Part shown: piece by piece, positions 25,006-34,182 of the stretch
How the letters are laid out: every line of letters starts with the position of its first letter
Position numbering within the stretch: the stretch's first letter is position 1
Assembly: GCA_023417315.1 (NCBI GenBank)
Contig: JAEZFW010000069.1
Span: 62,001-126,000 of the forward strand
Direction of reading: 5' to 3'
Length of the DNA stretch: 64,000 nt
Source: Pseudomonadota bacterium
GTDB taxonomy: Bacteria > Pseudomonadota > Gammaproteobacteria > Steroidobacterales > Steroidobacteraceae
Position numbers and translations under genes: made by a program
The notes under the pieces: model-generated
Seen by the model: the letters and a program-made list of their open reading frames with translations, nothing else
Database searches by the model: none
Told to the model about the DNA's origin: nothing

Positions 25006-26367
25006 TCACGCTTCATTCGGCACGAGCGTCTGCAAAGCGCTGACGCTTGCACGAAAGTCCACCCGCTCTTGCAGGTCCTGCTGTAGGAACTTCTGCATGC
25101 TGGGCCATAACGCCGTGGCGGCATCGATGCGCGGATCGCTGCCCTTCTGATAGGCACCAATCGCGATGAGGTCGCGATTCTGCTGATACGTGGAGAGCAT
25201 CTGCTTGAAGCGGCGTGCTATAGAAGTGTGCTCAAGCGGGACGATGTCATGCATGACGCGGCTGATCGATGCTTCGATGTCGATGGCAGGATAGTGCCCC
25301 GCCTCGGCGATACGCCGTGACAGCACGATGTGACCGTCGAGAATCGCGCGTGCAGAATCCGCAATTGGATCCTGCTGATCGTCACCTTCGGTCAGCACCG
25401 TATAGAAAGCCGTGATCGATCCCTTGCCGCTTGCCCCTGTGCCGGCTCGCTCGACCAGATGCGGCAGACGCGCGAACACTGACGGTGGATAGCCTTTCGT
25501 GGCGGGTGCCTCGCCGATGGCAAGGCCGATCTCACGTTGTGCCTGAGCGAATCGAGTCAACGAATCCATGATGAGCAAAACATTCTTGCCCTGCTCCCGA
25601 AAATATTCAGCGATCGCTGTTGCACGCCACGCGCCGTGCAGCCGCATGAGTGGCGGGTTATCGGCCGGTGTTGCGACCACGACTGCGCGCTGTAGTCCTT
25701 GCTTGCCCAGGATGCGCTCAACGAACTCCTTTACTTCGCGACCGCGCTCGCCGATGAGCCCGACGACGATGACATCGGCGCTGGTGTAGCGCGCCATCAT
25801 GCCGAGCAGCACGCTTTTTCCGACGCCGCTGCCCGCAAACAACCCAATGCGCTGCCCTCGTCCGACAGTTAGCAGCGCGTTGATTGCACGCACGCCGACG
25901 TCCAGCGGCTCTTCGATCGGCTGACGAGCGAGCGGATTGATCGAGGTACCGGTCAGGCGAGTACGTTCTTCGCAACGCAACGGTCCTTGGCCATCGAGCG
26001 GCACCCCTGCTCCATCGATGATGCGCCCAAGCAGACCGTGCCCGACGATCGCCATCCCTGCACCGAGCCGCGGCACGACGCGCGCATTGGGCTTGAGGCC
26101 GTGAATGTCGCCGGTGGGCATGAGGTAGAGTCGATCACCCGAGAAGCCGACGACCTCCGCCTCGACATGGGCTCCGTCGGCACAGAGCACATCGCAGCGA
26201 TCCCCGACAGCCGCCTGACATCCAGATGCTTCGAGCGTAAGTCCGATCATTCGAGTCAGTACGCCCTCAACCGGCGGCGCGGGGACGCGCTCGGCCCGCT
26301 GCGCGCAGCGTTTCAGCTGCTCGCTCCAGCGCGCCGCTCGCGAAACATTCTGTGCAGCGCTGCTCAT
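25006..26367 (-). CDS. fliI: Flagellar export ATPase FliI
   Basis: 453 residues, F1-beta-like. The P-loop is LFAGSGVGKSVLLGMM, the catalytic Glu is in GLIGERGREVKEF, Walker B is NVLLIMDSLTRFAQAQREI, and the C-terminal helical domain is present. It powers and primes flagellar export. It overlaps the fliH stop by 4 nt (ATGA). Confidence 0.97.
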   Translation of the reverse strand: MSSAAQNVSRAARWSEQLKRCAQRAERVPAPPVEGVLTRMIGLTLEASGCQAAVGDRCDVLCADGAHVEAEVVGFSGDRLYLMPTGDIHGLKPNARVVPRLGAGMAIVGHGLLGRIIDGAGVPLDGQGPLRCEERTRLTGTSINPLARQPIEEPLDVGVRAINALLTVGRGQRIGLFAGSGVGKSVLLGMMARYTSADVIVVGLIGERGREVKEFVERILGKQGLQRAVVVATPADNPPLMRLHGAWRATAIAEYFREQGKNVLLIMDSLTRFAQAQREIGLAIGEAPATKGYPPSVFARLPHLVERAGTGASGKGSITAFYTVLTEGDDQQDPIADSARAILDGHIVLSRRIAEAGHYPAIDIEASISRVMHDIVPLEHTSIARRFKQMLSTYQQNRDLIAIGAYQKGSDPRIDAATALWPSMQKFLQQDLQERVDFRASVSALQTLVPNEA

Positions 26368-27002
26368 GGCGAAGGCGCCTGCTCGGAGCCCCGCGAGTTC
26401 GCTCGCTCATCGCCCAAGATGGTGGAGATCACTGCATGGATGCGCGTTTCGAGGCGCGCATCGATCTGCGTGTTCTCCGTCGTGATCCGGCATCCACCGC
26501 GCGTCATCACGGGATCTTCGACCATCGTCCACGCGCGCTCGGTCGTCGTTGCAGCGAGCCGGTCGAACACCACTGCCGCATCGTCTGGATGCAAATGAAC
26601 GCGCACGTCGCGGGCCGCCGCAGGAAGTAGCGCAATCGTCTCGCGAATGATTGCGATCACCTGCGCAGGATCGATGCGCAGCTCTCGGCGCACGAGCTGT
26701 CGAGCAACCGCAAGCGCCAGATTCGTGAGCTCCCCTTCCACTTGCGCATCGACGTCTTTAAGCGGCTCTGCAAGAGCGCTCATGATCTGCTCGAGGCGTG
26801 CGACCTGAGACTTCATTTGCGCGAGCACTTGCTGTTGCTCTGCTTTCGCGGCAGCGAGCCCCGCTTCGTGGCCTTTCGCGTACGCCTCGTCATAGGCGCG
26901 GCGCTCGACATCTTCGATCTCCGCAACTGTCTTACCCGCTCTACGCGCCTGGATGGGCATGCCGGAGACAGTCGGCAGGTCCCAGCGACTGACGGCGCTC
27001 AT
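26364..27002 (-). CDS. fliH: Flagellar export ATPase regulator FliH
   Basis: 212 residues. Long central helix (about 25-95, Ala/Glu/Gln-rich, AYAKGHEAGLAAAKAEQQQ) and a C-terminal globular half with LALAVARQLVRRELRIDP, matching the FliH/HrpE/V-ATPase-E fold. It holds FliI and ties it to FliN. Between fliG and fliI, coupled to fliI. Confidence 0.93.
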   Translation of the reverse strand: MSAVSRWDLPTVSGMPIQARRAGKTVAEIEDVERRAYDEAYAKGHEAGLAAAKAEQQQVLAQMKSQVARLEQIMSALAEPLKDVDAQVEGELTNLALAVARQLVRRELRIDPAQVIAIIRETIALLPAAARDVRVHLHPDDAAVVFDRLAATTTERAWTMVEDPVMTRGGCRITTENTQIDARLETRIHAVISTILGDERANSRGSEQAPSP

Positions 27003-27025
27003 TGTTTCCCCAAGTGCGAGCTCAA

Positions 27026-27163
27026 GTGAGCGGCGAGCTGCGAGCAGCGAACGGCGTAGCTCTCGCGTAAACGATGTATAACGAGAGAACGCGTGCGCTC
27101 CAGTGTGTCGCGCTTCTGCGCTTCTACACTGTTCGCCGTTCGCCGTTCATCGTTCACCGTCAT
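27026..27163. repeat. Word element, GAACGGC family, between fliG and fliH
   Basis: The right arm holds the 31-nt unit 27127-27157 (GTGAAC then GAACGGC words) and is followed by the fliG stop codon (27160-27162). The left arm 27026-27066 is more decayed (GAGCGGC, GAGCTGC, GAGCAGC, GAACGGC). Like units are at 30649, 42499, 44936 and 45116. Confidence 0.75.
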
Positions 27164-28176
27164 ACGAATTCCTCGCCTTTGCCGCCTATCTGGATGGTTC
27201 CCGTCTCGGCCATCTTGCGCACGATCGCGAGGATCTCCTTCTGCGCGGATTCCACTTCGGACAAACGCACTGGGCCTTTCGCTTCGAGATCGTCCTTCAA
27301 CATCTCTGCCGCGCGTTGCGACATGTTCTTGTAGATCTTTTCCTTGAGCGATTCGTCCGCACCTTTCATCGCGAGCAGCAAGCGCTCGCTCGGTACCGCA
27401 CGCAGCACTTCCTGCATGCCGCGATCGTCGATCTCGACCAGATCGTCGAAGACGAACATCAGGTCCTGGATCTTCGTCCCGAGGTTTTCGTCCACCTTGC
27501 GGATCTGCTCCACCACGACAGCTTCCTGTGAGGAATCCAGGAAGTTCAGAATCGTCGCAGCAGTTTTCACACCACCGAGGACCGAGGTCTTGAGCGCACC
27601 TGCCTTGCCGGAGAACTGCTTCTCGATCACCTCATCCAACTCATGCAGCGCGCTGGGCTGAATGCCATCGAGCGTCGCGATGCGCATGACCACGTCCGTT
27701 CTCAGCCATTCTGGAAACTGTGCGAGTACCTCTGCCGACTGATCGGCATCGAGATAGGCGAGCACGATCGCAATGATCTGCGGGTGCTCCTGACGGATGA
27801 GCTCGGCGATCGCGCGGGCATCCATCCACTTGAGCGCTTCGAGCCCCTTGCTCGAGCGGCCGAACAGGATGCGATCGATCACGCCAGCCGCTTTGTCCTC
27901 ACCCAGCGCGCCGATCAACACCTTGCGCAGATACTCATCGACCCCGACTCCGAGCGAGGTCTGCTCTTCTACGGTCGCGGTGAACTGATTGAGCACCTGC
28001 GTGACTTCTTGACGCGAGATGTTCTGCAGCTGCGTCATGGCCGCGCCGATGCGTTGCACGTCCTTGGCACCCATATGCTTCAAGACTTCCGCAGCCTCCT
28101 GCTCACCGAGCGAAAGCAGCAGGATGGCGGCACGCTCGGTGCCATTGCGGTTGTCCTGTTTCCTTTGTGCGCTCAT
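27160..28176 (-). CDS. fliG: Flagellar motor switch protein FliG
   Basis: 338 residues with the three FliG domains. The C-terminal torque helix is DDLVEIDDRGMQEVLRAVP, holding charged residues that face the stator, and the middle domain has the EHPQIIAIVLAYL motif. It links the MS ring (FliF) to FliM. The start is 12 nt after the fliF stop side. Its stop codon lies at the edge of a GAACGGC word array. Confidence 0.97.
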   Translation of the reverse strand: MSAQRKQDNRNGTERAAILLLSLGEQEAAEVLKHMGAKDVQRIGAAMTQLQNISRQEVTQVLNQFTATVEEQTSLGVGVDEYLRKVLIGALGEDKAAGVIDRILFGRSSKGLEALKWMDARAIAELIRQEHPQIIAIVLAYLDADQSAEVLAQFPEWLRTDVVMRIATLDGIQPSALHELDEVIEKQFSGKAGALKTSVLGGVKTAATILNFLDSSQEAVVVEQIRKVDENLGTKIQDLMFVFDDLVEIDDRGMQEVLRAVPSERLLLAMKGADESLKEKIYKNMSQRAAEMLKDDLEAKGPVRLSEVESAQKEILAIVRKMAETGTIQIGGKGEEFV

Positions 28177-28188
28177 GGCTGCTTTGGG

Positions 28189-29802
28189 CTACTCGTCGTT
28201 TCCAACCCAAGACTTCACGACTTGTGCAACTCGCGCTGGATCCTGGCTCACCAGGGAACGCGCTTGTGCGATCTGACCTTCATAGTCGAGTGCCGGTGCG
28301 GGCGCAGCTCCCGCAATTGCCACTTCGGGCGCCGGCAGCGGCGTGGGCGTCGGCCCGCGCGGCACGGCAAGAAGTCCACGCACCAGCGGACGGAGCACGC
28401 TCAGCACGAGCAGGATCAGCACGATCAAGCCCGCGACGAGCTTCGCGATGTCGCGCACGAGGGGGTTCTGCCACAGCGGCATCTCCTCGGTCGTAATGTC
28501 TTGAGGCTGCGCTTCGCCGCGGAAAGAATCGTTGACGACGTTCACGCTGTCGCCGCGCGCTGCATCGAATCCGACCGCATCCTTCACGAGACGGGTGATG
28601 TTCTCGATTTGCTCTGGCGTCAGCGCCGTCTCAACGACGTTTCCATCTGCGTCGGTGGAGCGCAAGTTGTCGACGAGAACAGCGACGGTCAGGCGCTTGA
28701 GGCGACCCGCCGGCTGTTTCGTATAAGCGACGGTGCGATCGATCTCGTAATTGCGAGTCGCTTGACGAGACGTGTTATCGGGCGGAACAGTACCGCTCGT
28801 CGCCGAATCCGCGCCTTGGGCGTTCGTCGCTGCGACACCCGGAGGCAGCGCGACACCTGGTGTCGGAGGCTGATTCGTCAGCGCACCCGGCACGCCCTGC
28901 GGGCCTGACCCGGTGCGACTCGTTTCTTCGGCGGTTTGCTCGCTGCGCACGACCTGGCTCTCAGGTCGATACTGCTCACGAGCTTCCTCCGTCGTCGACA
29001 ACTCCACATCCGCGACGACTTGCGCGCGAACCCGGCCGATGCCAACCAAGGGCGCGAGTAGCGATTCGATGCGACTCGTATAACGCTCCTCCATGTTGCG
29101 CGCGATCTCGAGCTGTTTCTCGCGAACGGCAAGCTCATCGTCGCCACCGGGAGCGGACAACAGACGACCTTGCTGATCGACGACGGTCACCTGTTCCGAT
29201 TCGAGCTCGGGAATGCTCGAGGCCACCAAGTTCGCGATCGCGGTCACTTGCTCGGACTCGAGGCGGCGACCGGGCTTCAATTGCAGGAACACCGATGCGC
29301 TCGGCGCACGTCGATCACGAACGAACGCGGACTGTCGTGGCAACGCAAGATGAACGCGCGCGCCTTCGACCGCTTGCAGGTTGGAAATCGTACGAGCCAG
29401 CTCCGTTTCGAGCGCATGCTGATAGCGCGCGCCTTCCATGAACTGACTCACGCCGAAGCCTGGATCCTTCGCCATCACGGCGAAGCCGCCATCGCCCTCG
29501 GGCAGTCCTTGGCCCGCGAGCTTCAATCGAGCATCGTGGACGCGATCCGCGGGAACGGTAATCGCGCCTGTCGTGGCATCGAGCTTGTACGGCACGCCGT
29601 TGGAGTCGAGCGCCTGCGCAATCTGCGCGGCATCCTGCTGACCGAGGTTGCCGTAGAGCAGCGAGTACGTCGGCTCCTTCGACCACAGCACCACACCGAC
29701 ACCAGCCGCGACCGCAGCAGCAATGCCGATCAGCGTCGCGAGCGGCTTCAAGCTCGGCGGGATGAGCGATGGACGCGGCAATGCGGGCGCGTTGGCGCTC
29801 AT
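28189..29802 (-). CDS. fliF: Flagellar MS-ring protein FliF
   Basis: About 537 residues. TM1 about 20-42 (ATLIGIAAAVAAGVGVVLW), a large periplasmic ring-building region with YSLLYGNLGQQDAAQIAQAL, TM2 about 440-460 (AKLVAGLIVLILLVLSVL), and a C-terminal FliG-binding tail. I start at ATG 29802; the ten codons before it merge into a word repeat. It is the base on which the export gate and switch assemble. Confidence 0.96.
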   Translation of the reverse strand: MSANAPALPRPSLIPPSLKPLATLIGIAAAVAAGVGVVLWSKEPTYSLLYGNLGQQDAAQIAQALDSNGVPYKLDATTGAITVPADRVHDARLKLAGQGLPEGDGGFAVMAKDPGFGVSQFMEGARYQHALETELARTISNLQAVEGARVHLALPRQSAFVRDRRAPSASVFLQLKPGRRLESEQVTAIANLVASSIPELESEQVTVVDQQGRLLSAPGGDDELAVREKQLEIARNMEERYTSRIESLLAPLVGIGRVRAQVVADVELSTTEEAREQYRPESQVVRSEQTAEETSRTGSGPQGVPGALTNQPPTPGVALPPGVAATNAQGADSATSGTVPPDNTSRQATRNYEIDRTVAYTKQPAGRLKRLTVAVLVDNLRSTDADGNVVETALTPEQIENITRLVKDAVGFDAARGDSVNVVNDSFRGEAQPQDITTEEMPLWQNPLVRDIAKLVAGLIVLILLVLSVLRPLVRGLLAVPRGPTPTPLPAPEVAIAGAAPAPALDYEGQIAQARSLVSQDPARVAQVVKSWVGNDE

Positions 29803-29811
29803 GCGTCCACC

Positions 29812-29982
29812 TCGGCCACTGGCCACTGGCAACTGGTAACTGGCCAGACGACTGCGCGCTGCGCGTTCAGCAAGACTTCAGCGTTGTCGTACACCCGATA
29901 GTTCATATAGCAACTCAATCGATCGTCTCGTGTTCTTAACTCTTGCCAATCAGCCAGTGAGCCAGTGGCCAGTCGGCCGCGC
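29812..29982. repeat. Word hairpin, ACTGGCC family, between fliE and fliF
   Basis: Left arm 29812-29851 (GGCCACTGGCCACTGGCAACTGG words) ends at CTGGCCAGACG. Right arm about 29941-29982 ends at TTGGCAAGAG. The loop of about 90 nt starts with ACTGCGCGCTGCGCG. Confidence 0.85.
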
Positions 29983-29994
29983 GCTTCCAGCGCG

Positions 29995-30348
29995 CTAGAT
30001 AGGCATATTCATGATCGTCTGATACGCATCGACGAACTTGTTGCGTACCTCGGTCACTGCGCGAAAGGACACACTCGCCTTCTGCATCTCGAGCATGACC
30101 TGTGGCAGCTCGACGCCGGGCACACCTCGCTCGAACTGCGTGGCGAGATCGGCAGCGCGTTGCTGGGTCTGGCTCACTTGTTCGAGGCCTTGCTTCATGA
30201 CGTTCGCAAAGGAACTGGCGGGTGCTTGTACTGCATTCGCCGCGCCCGCCACCTGCGCCACATCGTTCGCCGGGGCGCCGAGGCCGCGAATCTGCGACTG
30301 CATCGCGCGGATCTGAGACAACACTGCATCGATCTGGAGGGATGACAT
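29995..30348 (-). CDS. fliE: Flagellar basal-body protein FliE
   Basis: 117 residues, helical. The C-terminal half VMLEMQKASVSFRAVTEVRN and FVDAYQTIMNMPI is diagnostic. FliE joins the MS ring and export gate to the proximal rod. It follows the fleR-like gene by 13 nt, so there is no room for a separate promoter unless one lies inside that gene; I could not find one there. Confidence 0.95.
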   Translation of the reverse strand: MSSLQIDAVLSQIRAMQSQIRGLGAPANDVAQVAGAANAVQAPASSFANVMKQGLEQVSQTQQRAADLATQFERGVPGVELPQVMLEMQKASVSFRAVTEVRNKFVDAYQTIMNMPI

Positions 30349-30361
30349 CGTAGTCTCCTAT

Positions 30362-31531
30362 CTAGCGCGCCACGTCGGCGACACGGCCCTCGAATGTTCC
30401 GAAATCCACACCCGCCTCTCTCATTCGCGCGAGCTTGTAACGCAGGGTGCGTGGGCTGATGCCTAGTCGCTTCGCCACTGCTTGCCGATTGCCGTTGTCG
30501 GCGCGCAGCGCTTCGAGGATCAGCTCGTGTTCCGCCGCCGAGAGCGAGCTCGCAAGCACACCGTCGCAATCTGATCGCTGCGCCTCGCGCGCTCCATTCG
30601 ACCCCATTGCGACCTGTTTGCCATGTGATCTCGGGGCTGAGATCGAATCACCGTTCGCCGTTCGCCGTTCACTGTTCACCGACTCGAGATGAATGTGCTC
30701 GCGATCGATCACAGGCCCATTCGCCAGGATCAATGCGCGCTGCATCACGTTATCGAGCTCGCGAACGTTGCCCGGCCAGGGATACGTGAGCAGCAGATGC
30801 GCGGCATCGGCGCTCAGCGCGGGAATGCGCTCCCCTGGACGGCACCGAGTGCTCAACAACTTCATCGCGAGCGGCAAGACGTCGTCGCGTCGCGATCGCA
30901 ACGGCAACGTCGATAGCGGGAAGACGTTCAATCGGTAGTACAGATCCTCGCGGAATCGGTTCGCGTTCACCTCGGCGCGCAAGTCTCGATTCGTCGTCGC
31001 GAGCACACGAACGTCCAGCGGGATCGGGACGCGACCGCCCAGCCGCTCTACTTCGCGTTCCTGCAGAACACGCAACAGCTTTGCTTGCAAGCCGAGCGGC
31101 ATCTCGGTCACTTCGTCCAGCAACAGCGTTCCAGTTTGCGCCTGCTCGAACTTGCCGGGATGTGCGGCGTGTGCGCCGGTGAAGGCACCGCGCTCGTAGC
31201 CGAACAAGATCGCCTCGAGCATGTTCTCCGGAATCGCTGCGCAATTGACTGCGACGAACGGCTTCGTGGCACGCGTTGAGTTGCGATGGATGAACCGAGC
31301 GAGGACCTCTTTGCCGGTGCCCGATTCGCCTGCGATAAGCACCGTGCAATCGCTCGCGGCGACCCGACGTGCGAGCTCCGCGAGGCGTCGCGATGCGTCG
31401 GAGATTGCAATCATCTCCGTATCGCGAGACTCGCATGAGGCCGCGCGGCTCAAAGCAGGCTGGTGAGCAACGCCGTTATCGCCGTCGCCCATCGCCTGCT
31501 CGTAGCCCTGCTTGTCTGCTGCCTCGCTCAT
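30362..31531 (-). CDS. FleR-like sigma-54 activator without a receiver domain
   Basis: 389 residues. A short N-terminus (about 40 residues, no receiver) leads into an AAA+ domain with Walker A GESGTGKE (68-75), the sigma-54 loop GAFTGA, and LLLDEVTEMP. A linker and a Fis-type helix-turn-helix follow (AVAKRLGISPRTLRYKL). In pseudomonads FleR at this place carries a phosphorylated receiver paired with kinase FleS; both the receiver and a fleS gene are absent here. The linker contains NSERRTANG, encoded by a GAACGGC word unit. Probably drives mid-class flagellar genes; how it is switched is unknown. Confidence 0.85.
   Translation of the reverse strand: MSEAADKQGYEQAMGDGDNGVAHQPALSRAASCESRDTEMIAISDASRRLAELARRVAASDCTVLIAGESGTGKEVLARFIHRNSTRATKPFVAVNCAAIPENMLEAILFGYERGAFTGAHAAHPGKFEQAQTGTLLLDEVTEMPLGLQAKLLRVLQEREVERLGGRVPIPLDVRVLATTNRDLRAEVNANRFREDLYYRLNVFPLSTLPLRSRRDDVLPLAMKLLSTRCRPGERIPALSADAAHLLLTYPWPGNVRELDNVMQRALILANGPVIDREHIHLESVNSERRTANGDSISAPRSHGKQVAMGSNGAREAQRSDCDGVLASSLSAAEHELILEALRADNGNRQAVAKRLGISPRTLRYKLARMREAGVDFGTFEGRVADVAR
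30649..30679. repeat. GAACGGC word unit inside the fleR-like gene
   Basis: A 31-nt unit (minus strand GTGAACAGTGAACGGC, then two more GAACGGC-type words, then GGTG). It matches the unit at 44936-44966 in 28 of 31 positions. It is in frame and codes part of the linker between the AAA+ and DNA-binding domains. Confidence 0.85.
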
Positions 31532-31686
31532 TTCGAAATGCGATTCGCGTTGTTTGATCGATGCGGCAAGAGGAGCAAGTTCTGTTCCATTGCCGCGGCA
31601 AGCGGCTGCCGCGCGATGTTCCTGCGGAGCCCGTCACAGCGTTCGGTCAGTGGAGTGAGAACTGCCTCGCGCCTCGCAAGGCGCCG

Positions 31687-33207
31687 TCAAAGTTCCGTCG
31701 CTGCCGTCTCGTTGAGCATCTGGAACTTGCGCAGCTTCTCGACGAGCGTCGTGCGACGTAGCTTCAGGAGCCTTGCAGCGTGTGCGACGGTTCCACCGGC
31801 GCGATTGAGCGCCTGCTGAATCAAATCCCGCTCGATCGTGAACAAGTGGTCGCGCAGATCGAGGCCATCGGGCGGGAGCTGAGCAAGCGCCTCAGGGGAA
31901 GTACTCTCCGCGAGCAGAGACATCACCTCACGATCGTCGAGGTCGAACGTCTCTTCGATCTCGGGTTCCACGAACTCGCGAATGGGCTCCTGCACTTCCG
32001 GCACGGAGTCGAGATCGAGCTCAGCGAGCAATGCCGCAGGTCGATACTTCGGCGGCAAGTCCGCGACATCCACGACGCGATTCGGACACAGGATCGACAT
32101 GCGCTCGATCAAGTTACCCAGCTCGCGCACGTTGCCTGGCCATGGATAGTGCGAGAGCACCTTGAGCGCTCTCTGGCTGAGCTCCACCTTGCCGCGGCCT
32201 TCAGCGATGTTGCGCTCGCTGAAATTGCGCACGAGCAGCGACAGATCCTCGATACGCGAGCGCAGCGAGGGCATCTCGATGGGAAATACATTGAGCCGAT
32301 AGAAGAGATCTTCTCGGAACGTGCCGCGTGCGATCGAGTCTTCGAGATTGCGGTGGGTAGCAGCAATGATGCGCACGTTGCATCGAATCGGTTGATGGCT
32401 CCCGACCCGCTCGAATACACGCTCCTGCAAGACGCGCAGCAGCTTGACCTGCATCGGCAGGCTCATATCCCCGATCTCATCCAAGAACAGCGTGCCACCT
32501 TCTGCAATCTCGAATCGACCTTTGCGAGCGGCGATCGCGCCCGTGAAAGAACCCTTCTCGTGCCCGAACAGCTCGCTTTCGAGCAGCTCAGCCGGGATTG
32601 CGCCGCAATTGATTGCGATGAACGGCCGCTGCCGACGTGGGCTCGCATCGTGCACGGCCCGAGCAGCGAGCTCTTTGCCGGTGCCCGACTCGCCCAGAAT
32701 CAAAACGCTAGAATCATGAGCGGCAACTTGCCGGATCAACTGGTTGATTTGCTTGATTGCCGGTGAGTTCCCCGTCGGCAGTACCAGATTGCGCCCTGCC
32801 TCCTCGAGCGCCGCTTGCGCCGGCACGCGTAGCGCTGCGGCCAAGGCAGTATGTTTGAACGGGAATGGCAGACGACGCACCCGCACTGCACCGATCGCTT
32901 CGATGAGCTGATTCGCCACCGCGCTCGAACCGTACGAGACTACGGGCACATCACCGAGCTGCTCGCGCAGTGCTGCACCGAGCTCCATCCAATCGCATTC
33001 GCCGGGATCGCCGATCAGAAGCGCCGGCGGCGTCATTGGAGATTGAATGACGGCGCGCATGAGCGCGGCGTGATCGATGAGCAGCGGCTCGAGATCCATT
33101 TCGCGCAACACCTCAGCGACGCGTTCTGCACGATCGGGGTCGCAGTCATACACGACTGCTCGTTGAACGGTGAGAATGCGGATGCGCTGCGTGTCACTCA
33201 GATTCAT
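31687..33207 (-). CDS. fleQ: Flagellar master activator FleQ
   Basis: Sigma-54-dependent activator, 506 residues from ATG 33207 (MNLSDTQRIR). It has an N-terminal FleQ-type pseudo-receiver (about 15-125), an AAA+ domain with GESGTGKE (172-179), the loop GSFTGA (GAFTGA with Ala to Ser), LFLDEIGDM, and a C-terminal helix-turn-helix (TVAHAARLLKLRRTTLVEKL). The text is close to pseudomonad FleQ, where FlhG and c-di-GMP control it. The frame is open upstream to 33465, but that part has no likeness to FleQ. The 311-nt gap 33208-33518 shows nothing I can name. Confidence 0.93.
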   Translation of the reverse strand: MNLSDTQRIRILTVQRAVVYDCDPDRAERVAEVLREMDLEPLLIDHAALMRAVIQSPMTPPALLIGDPGECDWMELGAALREQLGDVPVVSYGSSAVANQLIEAIGAVRVRRLPFPFKHTALAAALRVPAQAALEEAGRNLVLPTGNSPAIKQINQLIRQVAAHDSSVLILGESGTGKELAARAVHDASPRRQRPFIAINCGAIPAELLESELFGHEKGSFTGAIAARKGRFEIAEGGTLFLDEIGDMSLPMQVKLLRVLQERVFERVGSHQPIRCNVRIIAATHRNLEDSIARGTFREDLFYRLNVFPIEMPSLRSRIEDLSLLVRNFSERNIAEGRGKVELSQRALKVLSHYPWPGNVRELGNLIERMSILCPNRVVDVADLPPKYRPAALLAELDLDSVPEVQEPIREFVEPEIEETFDLDDREVMSLLAESTSPEALAQLPPDGLDLRDHLFTIERDLIQQALNRAGGTVAHAARLLKLRRTTLVEKLRKFQMLNETAATEL

Positions 33208-33518
33208 TTTCTTCGGCTTCCTCTTGCGGCGTGTTTGTTTTGCCGCGTCGTCGATGGGAGCCATTCTGTTGACGCTCGCGAGTTGCTCTATCAGGCTGAC
33301 CCTGAACGCCGTGCTCGCGTGAACTGCTGCCAGAATTTTGGCGCGACCGTCAGGGAAGCGCTGAGCGCACGTTAGTGGAAGCGATTCGAAATCTCGGAAA
33401 ACCGAAATGAAAAATCGTGTCGAGGGGGCGCTTAGTGAGCTCGCGAACGTAGAGACGCGCTTCACACATCGCTTCGATCGCGAAATGTGAGCAGTTGCTG
33501 ACGTCTATTCTTTGTCGC

Positions 33519-34088
33519 TCAGCGCGCCTTCGGTTGCCGAACGCCAGCAACTTGTCTGCGATGCTTGCGGAAGGCGAGCTTCTCGAGCAGATCGGCGATG
33601 TGCTCGCCCGGAGGAATGAATCGAACCTTCACGCGTCCATCGGGGCCTACGGATGCGATGCGTCCGACGAGTCGCAGCGGATCCGCGATGCAATCGCGCA
33701 GATACACTTCAAGCACGCCTTGGCTGCCGAGATCGGGGAAGGGTGCCGTTGCTTGGAACACTCCGCCGAGCGCATTGAAACGTACTGCGACCGGCTTCGG
33801 ACGCGGCTGACTAGCAGCGAGCAGCTGCCCCATCATGTCGAGTAACAGATTCATCTTGAGATCGAGCCGCAAGATATCCGCCGCATGCGGCGAGTTCTCG
33901 TCCGCCTTCTCGAGGTGCCCATGCTCTTCGAGCGCGGACATCGACTGCAATACTCGCAAATTGCGATCAGCAAAACTCCCAATGAGCGCCGGGTCGTACG
34001 GCTCCGGCAAACGTCGCCAAGCGACCGGCAATACGTCTTCGTATGCCAGCTCCTCGTAAAGAACGACGGTGTCTAAGCCCTCGTACAT
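33519..34088 (-). CDS. PilZ-like flagellar-cluster protein
   Basis: 189 residues. The N-terminal half is helical (about 1-95). The C-terminal half has VAVRFNALGGVFQATAPFPD, GVLEVYLRDCIADPLRLVG and VGPDGRVKVRFIPPGEHI, a beta-rich pattern like a PilZ barrel. The RxxxR and D/NxSxxG c-di-GMP signature is not evident, so ligand binding is doubtful. It lies between fliT and fleQ. Related genes of this kind occur in flagellar clusters of xanthomonads. The assignment is by pattern and place only. Confidence 0.6.
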   Translation of the reverse strand: MYEGLDTVVLYEELAYEDVLPVAWRRLPEPYDPALIGSFADRNLRVLQSMSALEEHGHLEKADENSPHAADILRLDLKMNLLLDMMGQLLAASQPRPKPVAVRFNALGGVFQATAPFPDLGSQGVLEVYLRDCIADPLRLVGRIASVGPDGRVKVRFIPPGEHIADLLEKLAFRKHRRQVAGVRQPKAR

Positions 34089-34102
34089 GGCGATTCTCGC
34101 TC

Positions 34103-34182
34103 AGTGACGCGTGACAGGTGACGAGTGACGGACAAGAGGAGCATATGCTCGCTCCGGCGTCACTTGTCGATCATCGCTCATC
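34103..34182. repeat. Word hairpin, GTGACGG family, between fliT and PilZ-like gene
   Basis: Left arm 34103-34139 (GTGACGC, GTGACAG, GTGACGA, GTGACGG) ends at GACAAGAGG. The right arm 34151-34182 is weaker (GTGACGCCGG near its inner end) and overlaps the fliT stop codon. Confidence 0.7.

Noticed and set aside
27643..28908. Plus-strand open frame of 421 codons opposite fliG and fliF
   Set aside because: Spans two well identified minus-strand genes; composition is that of an antisense frame.
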